This document shows, piece by piece, positions 1 to 7,362 of a stretch of DNA of 64,000 nt. Every line of letters starts with the position of its first letter. Position 1 is the stretch's first letter. Source of the DNA: Paenibacillus bovis (lineage in GTDB: Bacteria; Bacillota; Bacilli; Bacillales; Bacillaceae_C); the NCBI GenBank assembly GCA_007679095.1, contig VEFU01000001.1, forward strand, positions 62,001-126,000, in the 5' to 3' direction. A program made the position numbers and the translations under genes. A model generated the notes under the pieces. It was not told the DNA's origin. It did no database searches and saw only the letters and a program-made list of their open reading frames with translations.

Positions 1-415
1 TTTTCATCCCACCCGAAAAGTGTTTCACTAGTTTTTTTCCTTGATCGTCGAGACCAATTTGAATGAGTACTTCATCTATTTTCTTTTTTAAATCTTGCTT
101 CTTAATCTTTTGTATTTGTCCAAAGAACTCCAAATTCTCACGTGCGGTTAGATCATCGTACAAAGCTAACTCTTGTGGTACTACTCCAAGTTTTTCACGT
201 AGCACTTGGGGGGTTTTTAATACATCCATTTGATTAAAACGGACTTCCCCCTTAGTCGGTATAATGAGCGAAGAAATCATTCCAATCGCTGTTGATTTGC
301 CAGCACCATTCGGCCCTAATAAACCAACAATCTCCCCCTGGTTTAGATAGAAGTTAATCCCTTGAACTGCCTTTTGTTGCTTATAATGCTTCGTCAATTC
401 AACTGCTTCAAGCAT
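1..415 (-). CDS. ABC transporter ATP-binding protein (5' part only)
   Basis: N-terminal 138 residues of an ABC ATPase; the rest lies beyond the left edge. The protein starts MLEAVELTKHY, has a Walker A motif GPNGAGKS near residue 35, a Q-loop region (GVVPQELALYDDLTA) and the signature FSGGMK at the cut edge. It would hydrolyse ATP to drive a membrane partner, probably an efflux-type permease encoded further left. It lies downstream of, and on the same strand as, the response regulator/kinase pair at 1180-2923, with 764 bases of repeat-rich DNA between. That arrangement resembles the Bacillus pairing of a LuxR-type two-component system with an ABC-2 exporter. Substrate unknown. Confidence 0.93.
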   Translation of the reverse strand, partial: MLEAVELTKHYKQQKAVQGINFYLNQGEIVGLLGPNGAGKSTAIGMISSLIIPTKGEVRFNQMDVLKTPQVLREKLGVVPQELALYDDLTARENLEFFGQIQKIKKQDLKKKIDEVLIQIGLDDQGKKLVKHFSGGMK

Positions 416-509
416 TCGCCCCACTCCCTTTCTCTTATCTCTATTGTACAGTGCCACCTATCTACAGCCCACTATCCATAGTCATTAAAACAAAGTGACC
501 TCCGTCATA

Positions 510-1100
510 AAATTTTAGGGGAAGTGTTCTTATAGCCTTTTGAATGCATATCCCCAAAGGAAAATGTCTGTTAGAAGTGTTTCTAATCGACAGTTCACTT
601 TCGTAGTCTGATCGAAAGAGGTTAAGACGAACGATTTGACTAACCTAGATGTAAATCCGAACAATGTAAGTGTGCTAGACCGCTTCGGAAATACACTTCG
701 CTTTCCGCGGGCGGTTCGGAAGCCTCCTCGGCGCTGAACACGCCTGTGGGGTCTTCCGGCTACCGTACATCCCGTAGGAGTCTTCGTGTATTTCCTCCGC
801 TGGTAATTATAAAATTACTATAATTAACATAGATACCGGACTATACTGATTTGAAATGAAGTTCGATTTTATTTGCAACCCTACCTATTTATCCTAATCT
901 CTTTGTTATTCAAACCCTAATCATAATGTCTGATAGAGGCGTTCTTACGGCCAGTTCACACTCAAATCCCGGACAAAATGTACGTTAGAACATCTCTAAT
1001 AGACAGTTTGCATTCAAATTCCAATAAAAAATTTCCAATAGAACCGACCTAATAGACATTTCAACTTCATTGCCCAGTCATAATGTCCGTTAGACCAGGA
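510..1100. repeat. Degenerate array of TGTCCGTTAGA-type palindromes, ~52-bp period
   Basis: Several copies of an imperfect inverted repeat, consensus about TGTCCGTTAGA-N5-TCTAATAGACA (27 bases). They occur at 565-592, 927-953, 979-1005, about 1032-1058 and a half copy at 1083-1097; a poorer one lies near 515. The centres of the last four are 52, 53 and 52 bases apart. A second cluster of the same family is at 18421-18540. No open frame runs through it. The family is not one I can name. Confidence 0.7.
661..803 (-). repeat. Bacillaceae-type GC-rich intergenic repeat, long form
   Basis: A GC-rich island in AT-rich DNA. Read on the minus strand it begins CCAGCGGAGGAAATACACGA and ends GTGTATTTCCGAAGCGG, so the ends pair as a long imperfect hairpin, with inner blocks such as CGCCCGCGGAAAGCG. 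Shorter relatives are at 44045-44105 and 50155-50215, and a sister subfamily is at 17340-17433 and 41702-41837. It looks like a high-copy non-coding element of the Bacillaceae; mobility mechanism unknown. Confidence 0.7.
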
Positions 1101-1179
1101 AATCCCTATTCCTATTGCGCTAATACGTAAACAAAAAAGTCTATCCAACAAGTCATCTCACTGACCGTTGGATAGACCA

Positions 1180-1821
1180 CTACACTAAATCATTTTTCAC
1201 TGCATATATCGCTAATTGAGTTCTGTCACGAAGATCCAGTTGTTGGAGGATTTGAGTAATATGATTCTTGACTGTACCAATAGATAAAAACAACTCAGCA
1301 GCAATTTCTTTGTTCGTTTTTCCTTCTCCAACAAGGCGAGCAATTTCCAGTTCTCGTTCTGTCAACGGAATATGTACCGGTTGATGCTTATCCGGCTTCT
1401 TGTCGTCAAGTAATTTTGGCATCATTTTCGCCGCCACTTCTTCATTCAGAACAAGCCCACCTTCTAAACAACTATGTACAGCTTGAATTAACTTCTCCGG
1501 ATCTGCAGTTTTTAATAAAAAGCCATTTGCTCCATCCTTCAACGTTTGAAGAGCTGCTTCATCATCATTAAAGGTCGTAAGGACAAGTATTTTTACATGT
1601 GGCCAGCGCTTTTTTATCAATTTCGTAGTTTCGACACCATTTCTTTTTGGCATGCGGATGTCCAATAATACAATGTCAATCTCATGCTTCTCCATTAATG
1701 CTACTGCTTCCATCCCATCCCCTGCTTCAGCAACAACGGAGAAATTATCCACTGTTTCTAATATCATTCTTAATCCTTTTCTTACAATTACCTGATCTTC
1801 AACAAGTAAAATGTTTACCAT
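1180..1821 (-). CDS. NarL/LuxR-family response regulator
   Basis: Two-component response regulator of 213 residues. The receiver domain spans about 3-118, with acidic pocket E8/D9, phospho-acceptor D54 (VLLDIRMP), T82/T83 and K104. A LuxR-type HTH lies at about 148-210 (LTEREL...GKTNKEIAAELFLSIGTVKNHI). It would bind DNA after phosphorylation by the kinase just upstream: the kinase stop and this ATG share one base (TAATG), implying translational coupling. The likely target is the ABC transporter gene to the left; this is inferred from position only. Confidence 0.95.
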   Translation of the reverse strand: MVNILLVEDQVIVRKGLRMILETVDNFSVVAEAGDGMEAVALMEKHEIDIVLLDIRMPKRNGVETTKLIKKRWPHVKILVLTTFNDDEAALQTLKDGANGFLLKTADPEKLIQAVHSCLEGGLVLNEEVAAKMMPKLLDDKKPDKHQPVHIPLTERELEIARLVGEGKTNKEIAAELFLSIGTVKNHITQILQQLDLRDRTQLAIYAVKNDLV

Positions 1822-2876
1822 TAAGCGGTCATCCCCTTCACCGGCATGGAGCCTTCTACTACAAACGCTTTTTCTGTTTGATATACGCGGAAGCTCCCAC
1901 CTTGCTCCTCCACTCGCTCCTTCATTGCTGTTAATCCAAAGCCAAGCTCAAATGGAATTGGGCTTGTGATTGGGTTTGAGATTACCCATTCTAAATTCCC
2001 TATTGCTGAGCGCCCTAAAGTAACACTCACTTCTCGAGATGAACTGTGCTTCATCGCATTAGTTAGACCTTCTTGAATAGAACGATATAGTGTTATACTT
2101 TGTTCATTTGATAAATCTGTGTTCAATACACCTTGTTTCGTTGTAAAACGCACAAGCAAGTGATTTTCTGCTTCTAACTTCCGAATAAGTTGAAGTACGG
2201 AAGCAATTCCAGCAACTTCGTCATTCTTCAATGTCTTCACCGCGTGCCTCGTCTCTTCCAGACTCTCTGCTGCTAATCGTTTCAGCTCTTTATATTCATC
2301 ACTATTATTCTCCATAGAAATCATTTGCAACTGCATTAATAGTGCCGTTAATTTATGCCCAACAGAGTCATGAATATCCCGAGCTATTCTTGTCCTTTCT
2401 TCCAATCGGACGACACGTTCATGTTCTATTTTCGAGCGTTTTAATTGACGATACTCACCTAATAATTGATCGTATAAATACTGTTGATCCTTACGCTCCC
2501 ATATGTATTGATTTAATGAGATTAATAGAAAAAGAATAAAACAAATAATAATAGCTAAAACGAAAGACCAGTCATTACGATATATATAAGCAAATACAAT
2601 TAATAAAGCACTATAAATGGAAAAGGAATTAAGCACCTTTTTGGGCAAATGAAATATTGCTTCCATCACAATATAGAATATAAATATAGTTAACCAATTT
2701 AGAGCTATATCTAGAAAGACTAAACTAAAAAGCAAGGTATGGATTAAAAAGTATAGAATAACAGGACGCTTCATTATCGGGAGGAAAAAGTAAAGGCAAA
2801 AAGCAACAGCACAAATAAATAATACAAAAGGGAAATATGTATCTTGAATTCTTTCACTTAGAAAAAAACAATCCAT
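1821..2876 (-). CDS. Sensor histidine kinase, HisKA_3/HPK7 type (N-terminus possibly frameshifted)
   Basis: Membrane sensor kinase of 351 residues as read. Several hydrophobic segments fill residues 15-120, then a dimerisation/phosphotransfer helix with RIARDIHDSVGH (conserved His) and a HATPase domain with the G-box GFGLTAMKERV. It is partner to the LuxR-type regulator that overlaps it by one base. The start at 2876 has no ribosome site. A second frame from ATG at 2923 has GGGAG nine bases ahead and encodes MKGKVWFIRLALFSFLWIVFF before a TAA. Adding one T to the seven-T run (2862-2868) would fuse it to LSERIQD of this frame. The native protein may therefore begin at 2923. Confidence 0.9.
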   Translation of the reverse strand: MDCFFLSERIQDTYFPFVLFICAVAFCLYFFLPIMKRPVILYFLIHTLLFSLVFLDIALNWLTIFIFYIVMEAIFHLPKKVLNSFSIYSALLIVFAYIYRNDWSFVLAIIICFILFLLISLNQYIWERKDQQYLYDQLLGEYRQLKRSKIEHERVVRLEERTRIARDIHDSVGHKLTALLMQLQMISMENNSDEYKELKRLAAESLEETRHAVKTLKNDEVAGIASVLQLIRKLEAENHLLVRFTTKQGVLNTDLSNEQSITLYRSIQEGLTNAMKHSSSREVSVTLGRSAIGNLEWVISNPITSPIPFELGFGLTAMKERVEEQGGSFRVYQTEKAFVVEGSMPVKGMTA

Positions 2877-3129
2877 AAGAAACTAAATAATGCTAAACGG
2901 ATGAACCAAACCTTTCCTTTCATCTACAAACGTCTCCCATCTAATTAAACAAGATGAAAATACTCACTATTTTTAATTATACAAAAAAGTTGAAAAAAAT
3001 AATAAATTTTTGAATCTTTTTTCCAAGAAGGTCGTATATGTTTATAATATTCCTTCGTATTTTATTCGATAGGAATGTGGATGGTAGTAGTTTGCAGTTA
3101 CAGCCTTTTGGATAAAAGCGGCAAAAACA

Positions 3130-3162
3130 AAAATGCAATGTCGCCTAATTCTCGACATTGCC
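3130..3162 (-). terminator. Terminator of the TetR-family gene
   Basis: Inverted repeat GCAATGTCG / CGACATTGC with a 9-base loop, followed on the minus strand by ATTTTTGTTTTT. It lies just past the stop codon at 3173. Confidence 0.8.
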
Positions 3163-3172
3163 TACATAAGGT

Positions 3173-3823
3173 TTAAAGCGTTTTCTCACCACTTTGTAAT
3201 TGTTCTATTATTTCAGGTGGGAAAATCATACGACAAATAACTTTTGCGATTTTCTCATAGTCGGCCTTACTACCACTTTCCGCCTCTTTTTGAGGTAATT
3301 TCTCTAGGACAGCAATAATTGCCCAAGAGACGGAATCTAAATCCAAATCTGTCCATGTAAGTGATTCCTGATGTGCTTGTTCCAATACTTCCACCATCAT
3401 GAAGTGTATCTTCAAGCGTGCATTCGTAATTACTTCTGCCAATTCTGGATCATGTGGTAATAGCTCCGGCAAAACTCGGTGTAAGCCCAGTTTATTTAAG
3501 TCCTCGGAATGTTTTGCTAATAAGGTTGCTAATAAATATTCTGGGTCACCATGCACCCATGTAGGCTCTGGTGGCATAATTTTTTCTAATTGATCTTCTA
3601 ATAACGACATTAATAATTGTCGTTTATCAGAAAAATAACGGTAAAATGTCCCTGTGGCTACATTCGCATGTGCAGCAATTTCTTTTGCGGTTGTGCTTTC
3701 ATACCCCTTAGAAATAAACAAAAATCGCCCGCTTTCCATAAGTGCTTCTCTTTTCTGATGAGCACGTTCTTGTTTCGGAAGAGCAGGAAATTTACCTATT
3801 AGATGTCCATCATCTTTAGACAT
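3173..3823 (-). CDS. TetR/AcrR-family transcriptional regulator
   Basis: A 216-residue repressor. The HTH is at about residues 20-66: ALMESGRFLFISKGYESTTA then EIAAHANVATGTFYRYFSDK, the classic TetR N-terminal fold. The C-terminal ligand domain is divergent and gives no clue to the inducer. A 14-bp palindrome TGAACT-GT-AGTTCA lies about 100 bases upstream (3920-3933) next to a possible TTGACA promoter box facing right, so it may control itself and the small gene at 3998. Its own terminator follows. Confidence 0.93.
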   Translation of the reverse strand: MSKDDGHLIGKFPALPKQERAHQKREALMESGRFLFISKGYESTTAKEIAAHANVATGTFYRYFSDKRQLLMSLLEDQLEKIMPPEPTWVHGDPEYLLATLLAKHSEDLNKLGLHRVLPELLPHDPELAEVITNARLKIHFMMVEVLEQAHQESLTWTDLDLDSVSWAIIAVLEKLPQKEAESGSKADYEKIAKVICRMIFPPEIIEQLQSGEKTL

Positions 3824-3889
3824 ACTACCACCTCACCATTACTATATCATATACGCAAGAAAAAGTTGACACAAAGTTCATGTTTTCTA

Positions 3890-3933
3890 TTGACAGGTAG
3901 TTTGTATATATGGAATACTTGAACTGTAGTTCA
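3890..3933 (+). promoter_or_regulatory. Candidate promoter and TetR-type operator
   Basis: TTGACA at 3890-3895 is followed about 17 bases later by a weak -10-like sequence, then the perfect 6-bp-arm palindrome TGAACTGTAGTTCA at 3920-3933. A further half site AGTTCATG lies near 3876. It sits between a divergent TetR gene and a rightward small gene, a typical place for a TetR operator. Assignment is inference. Confidence 0.45.
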
Positions 3934-3997
3934 TATTATATTTTAAGCACATTTTTATTTATATACAACTACCAAATATAAAGGGGTGTTGGATAGG

Positions 3998-4216
3998 ATG
4001 GAAGCGTCCTCAAAAAATGTATTTGAAAATAAAAAAGTGGCAAAGATTGGTGATAAAGTAATTTTTACAAGACAAGGGTATTCAATTGTGGGGAAAGTTA
4101 CCATTGTCAAAGAAGAAAGTGTTATAGTATATATAAGTAATATGGATGCAAAAAGACTTAAAATCGATACTCCTGTAACAGTTGTTGCACACAAAAATTA
4201 CAAAGTATTATCATAG
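3998..4216 (+). CDS. DUF2187 (YkvS-like) small protein
   Basis: A 72-residue protein of the SH3-like DUF2187 type: VAKIGDKVIFTRQGYSIVGKV, then TPVTVVAHKNYKVLS, matching the short Bacillus YkvS family as I remember it. No signal peptide. I prefer ATG 3998 (AAGGGG at 3981-3986, 11 bases ahead); GTG 3986 and TTG 3989 are in frame but overlap or abut the ribosome site. The next gene encodes a similar, shorter beta-rich peptide. Function unknown. Confidence 0.75.
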   Translation: MEASSKNVFENKKVAKIGDKVIFTRQGYSIVGKVTIVKEESVIVYISNMDAKRLKIDTPVTVVAHKNYKVLS

Positions 4217-4266
4217 TTTTTTTCCACCAGTTCTAAAGTAGTTAATATTATTTGGAAGGCGTGAAG

Positions 4267-4431
4267 ATGATGACGGCAGAAAATTTTGATAAAAAGGGTA
4301 TATCTGTTGATTCACCTATTTCTTTAAAAGGAATTGTTAAGGCTATTTTTAAAGATACTATTCATGTCCAAATTGGAGGAAAAGTTATTTCATTACCTAT
4401 TCCAAACAATGACAAAAACGTTACATCTTAA
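4267..4431 (+). CDS. Small DUF2187-like hypothetical protein, 54 aa
   Basis: Starts ATGATG with GGAAGGCGTGAAG just upstream and ends before a strong terminator. The core SLKGIVKAIFKDTIHVQIGG then KVISLPIP resembles the G-K-V...I-V-Y pattern of the preceding DUF2187 gene, so the two may be diverged paralogues in one transcript; the gap is 50 bases. It is too short for most ORF callers. Function unknown. Confidence 0.6.
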   Translation: MMTAENFDKKGISVDSPISLKGIVKAIFKDTIHVQIGGKVISLPIPNNDKNVTS

Positions 4432-4451
4432 GGATTGCCAAACATATACAT

Positions 4452-4487
4452 ACCCCCATCTTATAATGGAAGATGGGGGTATTTTTA
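4452..4487. terminator. Bidirectional terminator
   Basis: Perfect 11-bp stem (4452-4462 with 4470-4480, ACCCCCATCTT arms) followed by ATTTTTATTT on the plus strand. It sits between the convergent genes ending at 4431 (+) and 4485 (-). Confidence 0.88.
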
Positions 4488-5228
4488 TTTCACTTTTTTC
4501 TCAGGCTCTTTATTCTTCACTAAAGTGAATTGTTTATCAGATCCTGAAATCAACTTGTATATATAGGAAGATGTAGCCTTATAACCATTTTCAATCTTTT
4601 CTGCGAGATAGCTAGTTCTTTCGAATAAAATGGTTCTAATATGATGGATCTCCCGTAATATTTTCTCTGTTAGTGCTTCTTGATTTTCAAGTCTACTAGA
4701 AACAGCATCTTGTTTTCCTTCCTGCTGATCTACCCGCTCTGCCAATTGCTTCTGCATCTCCAATTGTTCGCTTAATTTCTTTGCTAACTGCTCATTTGCC
4801 GTATCATATTTTTCTAGTCGACTAACAATTTCCTCATTGGTCTTTCCAATTACACTAATTTGTTCAAACAGTTCTTCTCTTAGCTTATCATCATTTTCTA
4901 ATACCACTTCATACCCTTTATCTAATTTTGAAAGCATATCGATTACATTATGTTCAAATCGCTCATGTTCACCACTTATTACACGCAATTCATTCAGATG
5001 ATTGCCAAGTTCCATCAGTTGGTCTGTATGTGCATTTCCTTGCTGTTCATACAACATGATTAAGTCACGAAAAGAATGATGTAAGGAATCATTTGCATCT
5101 CTCTGCTCCCTTACAAGCTCTGTTAAAAAATTAAATTTATATTCTGATTGATTTTGCGTTGCAATTTCTTCTTTATTTTTATAAACATTTGGATGTTCAT
5201 TATTATTAATAAATAGCCCCATAAACAT
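4485..5228 (-). CDS. Coiled-coil protein of unknown function
   Basis: A soluble 247-residue protein, no signal peptide. After MGLFINNNEHPN the chain is largely heptad-rich helix from about 35 to 215 (LEKYDTANEQLAKKLSEQLE and similar), with Q/E/K-rich turns and a lysine-rich tail. It ends against the shared terminator. ATG 5228 has AAGGGG six bases ahead; a second in-frame ATG is two codons later. I do not recognise a family. A structural or scaffold role would be a guess. Confidence 0.75.
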   Translation of the reverse strand: MFMGLFINNNEHPNVYKNKEEIATQNQSEYKFNFLTELVREQRDANDSLHHSFRDLIMLYEQQGNAHTDQLMELGNHLNELRVISGEHERFEHNVIDMLSKLDKGYEVVLENDDKLREELFEQISVIGKTNEEIVSRLEKYDTANEQLAKKLSEQLEMQKQLAERVDQQEGKQDAVSSRLENQEALTEKILREIHHIRTILFERTSYLAEKIENGYKATSSYIYKLISGSDKQFTLVKNKEPEKKVK

Positions 5229-5311
5229 TTACATCCCCTTATCCTATTAATTGTAATATTCTATGCAATCAATAGGCTAAGGGGACATCAGTCACGTCAT
5301 CATCTGTATTT

Positions 5312-6376
5312 TCAATCCCAATTAATCAATACTTCTTTTCCAGTAACAGAGGATTCATATATCGCATCAATAATTAAGTTATTCGTTAGCCCTGTTAAAG
5401 AAGAAGAAATTGGTTCCTTCCCTTCACGAATACACTCAATAAAATGCTTATTTAATAAAATACGTTCAGACTCCTCTGTCATGACAGGTATATCAACATC
5501 AATCGGTTGATTAAATTTTTCCGTGTAAAATCTTAATGTGTTTCCTTTTAATAAAGCACCACCCTCTGTACCCATTAATTGAACAGTCGCAGTGTCATCC
5601 GTATCTTTATGTGCAGCCCAACTTACTTCTAACGATAATGTAGAACCATCATCCATTTTAACTAAAGCAGTAGCCAGATCCTCTACATCAAATGTGCCAT
5701 TCCAATTCGGAGTGCCCCAGGAGCCAAGCCCTTTTTTCTCAGGTCCAAACGCTGCATATGTTGATCCATACACGCTAACTGGCTTTGGATTTCCCATCAA
5801 CCACAGGGTGAGATCTAACATATGAACACCGATATCAATTAATGGTCCACCTCCTGAAAGCTCCTTTTGCGTAAACCAACTACCCCAACCAGGGATTCCC
5901 TTTCTTCTTAAATTCGTTGTTTTTGCATAATATATTTTTCCTAGGCTACTATCTTCTACTTGTTTTTTCACTTCTAGTGCACTAGCTTGCCAGCGTAATT
6001 GGTGAGGGATCATTACAATTTTTCCTGATTCTTTCTGTGCCTTCCTAATTTCTTTTGCAGCTTCCCCATTAATCGCCATCGGTTTTTCCAGCAATATATG
6101 TTTTCCTGCCTGTAAAGCTTGTATGGCTAAGGGAGCGTGCCATTTATTAGGAACAGCAATTACAACAGCATCAATACTTTTATCTTGGAGTAGTTCTTCG
6201 CTACTTTCGATTACCCTTCTAACTCCAAATTCCTTTGCACGGTTTTTTGCCAATTCTAAATTTATATCGGTAACCGCGTCTAATATCACATCTTCTTGTA
6301 ATTGGCCAAATCCATGCATATGTGCCGTTGCGATGGATCCCGCTCCAATAATCCCAATCCGTAATTTATTCGCCAT
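5312..6376 (-). CDS. Gfo/Idh/MocA-family oxidoreductase
   Basis: NAD(P)-dependent sugar or inositol-type dehydrogenase of 354 residues. The N-terminal Rossmann fold starts at GIIGAGSIATAHMHG. EKPMA near residue 97 carries the family's catalytic lysine, and GGGPLIDIGVHMLDL in the C-terminal domain is the usual substrate-site motif. Its ATG overlaps the stop of the upstream isomerase by one base, so they are coupled. It belongs to the leftward GH2 sugar locus and presumably acts on the released sugar. Substrate not deducible. Confidence 0.93.
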   Translation of the reverse strand: MANKLRIGIIGAGSIATAHMHGFGQLQEDVILDAVTDINLELAKNRAKEFGVRRVIESSEELLQDKSIDAVVIAVPNKWHAPLAIQALQAGKHILLEKPMAINGEAAKEIRKAQKESGKIVMIPHQLRWQASALEVKKQVEDSSLGKIYYAKTTNLRRKGIPGWGSWFTQKELSGGGPLIDIGVHMLDLTLWLMGNPKPVSVYGSTYAAFGPEKKGLGSWGTPNWNGTFDVEDLATALVKMDDGSTLSLEVSWAAHKDTDDTATVQLMGTEGGALLKGNTLRFYTEKFNQPIDVDIPVMTEESERILLNKHFIECIREGKEPISSSLTGLTNNLIIDAIYESSVTGKEVLINWD

Positions 6377-7197
6377 TATCCCTTAACTCCCTCTGCTTCT
6401 ACTTCCGCCCACCAAGATTTAACTCTTTTTATACTTTCGATTACATCTTCCGTTGGATCATGATCATGTGGCTCATGCTCAATCGTAATAATTCCATCAT
6501 AATTAATTTCCTTTAATACTGATAAAACACCTTTTATGTCCACTATTCCATCACCTAATGTACATGTATCATGAGCTCCAGCTGCTTTTATATCTTTTAA
6601 ATGTACATGTACAAGATTATTTTGTAATTCTTTTGTTGCTTGAACTGCATCATAGCCATGTGTAGCAAACCAACCTGTATCAATAGCAGCACCAACCCAT
6701 GGTGCAAACGGGCTTACTTTATCTATCACTTCTTGTGCCGATTTTTCTGGATGATTTTCTAAGCCCATATAGATCCCATTCTCTTTTGCTAGTTCTTGTA
6801 CAATTGGTCCATTATCAGGATGGAAAGCATTCGCTAACACTTTTGCTCCAATTGCTTTTGCCGTAGCAAAAATTTTCGTTGCCTCCTCCTCGGTTACCCC
6901 GGGTGCACCAAATCCTGCTGTATACGCAACTGCGTCCACATCATACTTTTGCAAAATCTCCACCGCTTTATTGATCATTTCAGGAGTTGCGTGGAGTGGA
7001 TCCAAATGAGCGACCCATAGTTCGATTGCATCAAAACCCATATCTTTTGTTAACGCTATCATTTCTTCGAATTTTGACTCGAAATTCGGTCCATGAAATG
7101 CATCATATGTAGCCTGATGACATGCACCCCAATCATTACTATTTTCGTAGTTTAATTCTCTTGCAACAAAATTAGCGGTCATAAATGCAAGTCTCAT
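6376..7197 (-). CDS. Sugar phosphate isomerase/epimerase (xylose isomerase-like TIM barrel)
   Basis: A 273-residue member of the AP-endonuclease-2-like TIM-barrel family to which IolE, IolI and sugar epimerases belong. Metal-site motifs visible: GLENHPEK, AIDTGWFATHG, HVHLKDI and TIEHEPHDHD. A ribosome site AGGAGGAAAAAA precedes the ATG. It is translationally coupled to the Gfo/Idh/MocA gene downstream, a pairing common in loci that oxidise and rearrange unusual sugars. Exact reaction unknown. Confidence 0.9.
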   Translation of the reverse strand: MRLAFMTANFVARELNYENSNDWGACHQATYDAFHGPNFESKFEEMIALTKDMGFDAIELWVAHLDPLHATPEMINKAVEILQKYDVDAVAYTAGFGAPGVTEEEATKIFATAKAIGAKVLANAFHPDNGPIVQELAKENGIYMGLENHPEKSAQEVIDKVSPFAPWVGAAIDTGWFATHGYDAVQATKELQNNLVHVHLKDIKAAGAHDTCTLGDGIVDIKGVLSVLKEINYDGIITIEHEPHDHDPTEDVIESIKRVKSWWAEVEAEGVKG

Positions 7198-7317
7198 TAT
7201 TTTTTCCTCCTACTGTTTAATATGAACTAGATTTTCTTTCACTACTATTAGTTCTAGAAAAATAGGTATATCCCTTTAATAAAAACACAATTGCTTTTGA
7301 TAAATTTTTACGAACAA

Positions 7318-7353
7318 ATGGATGGAAGAATTTCCGATTCAATTTCCATCCCT
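7318..7353 (-). terminator. Intercistronic hairpin between GH2 gene and isomerase gene
   Basis: GGATGGAA (7320-7327) pairs with TTCCATCC (7344-7351). There is no clean T-run after it on the minus strand, so it may trim readthrough or protect the mRNA end rather than stop transcription fully. Confidence 0.4.
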
Positions 7354-7362
7354 ATCAAACTA

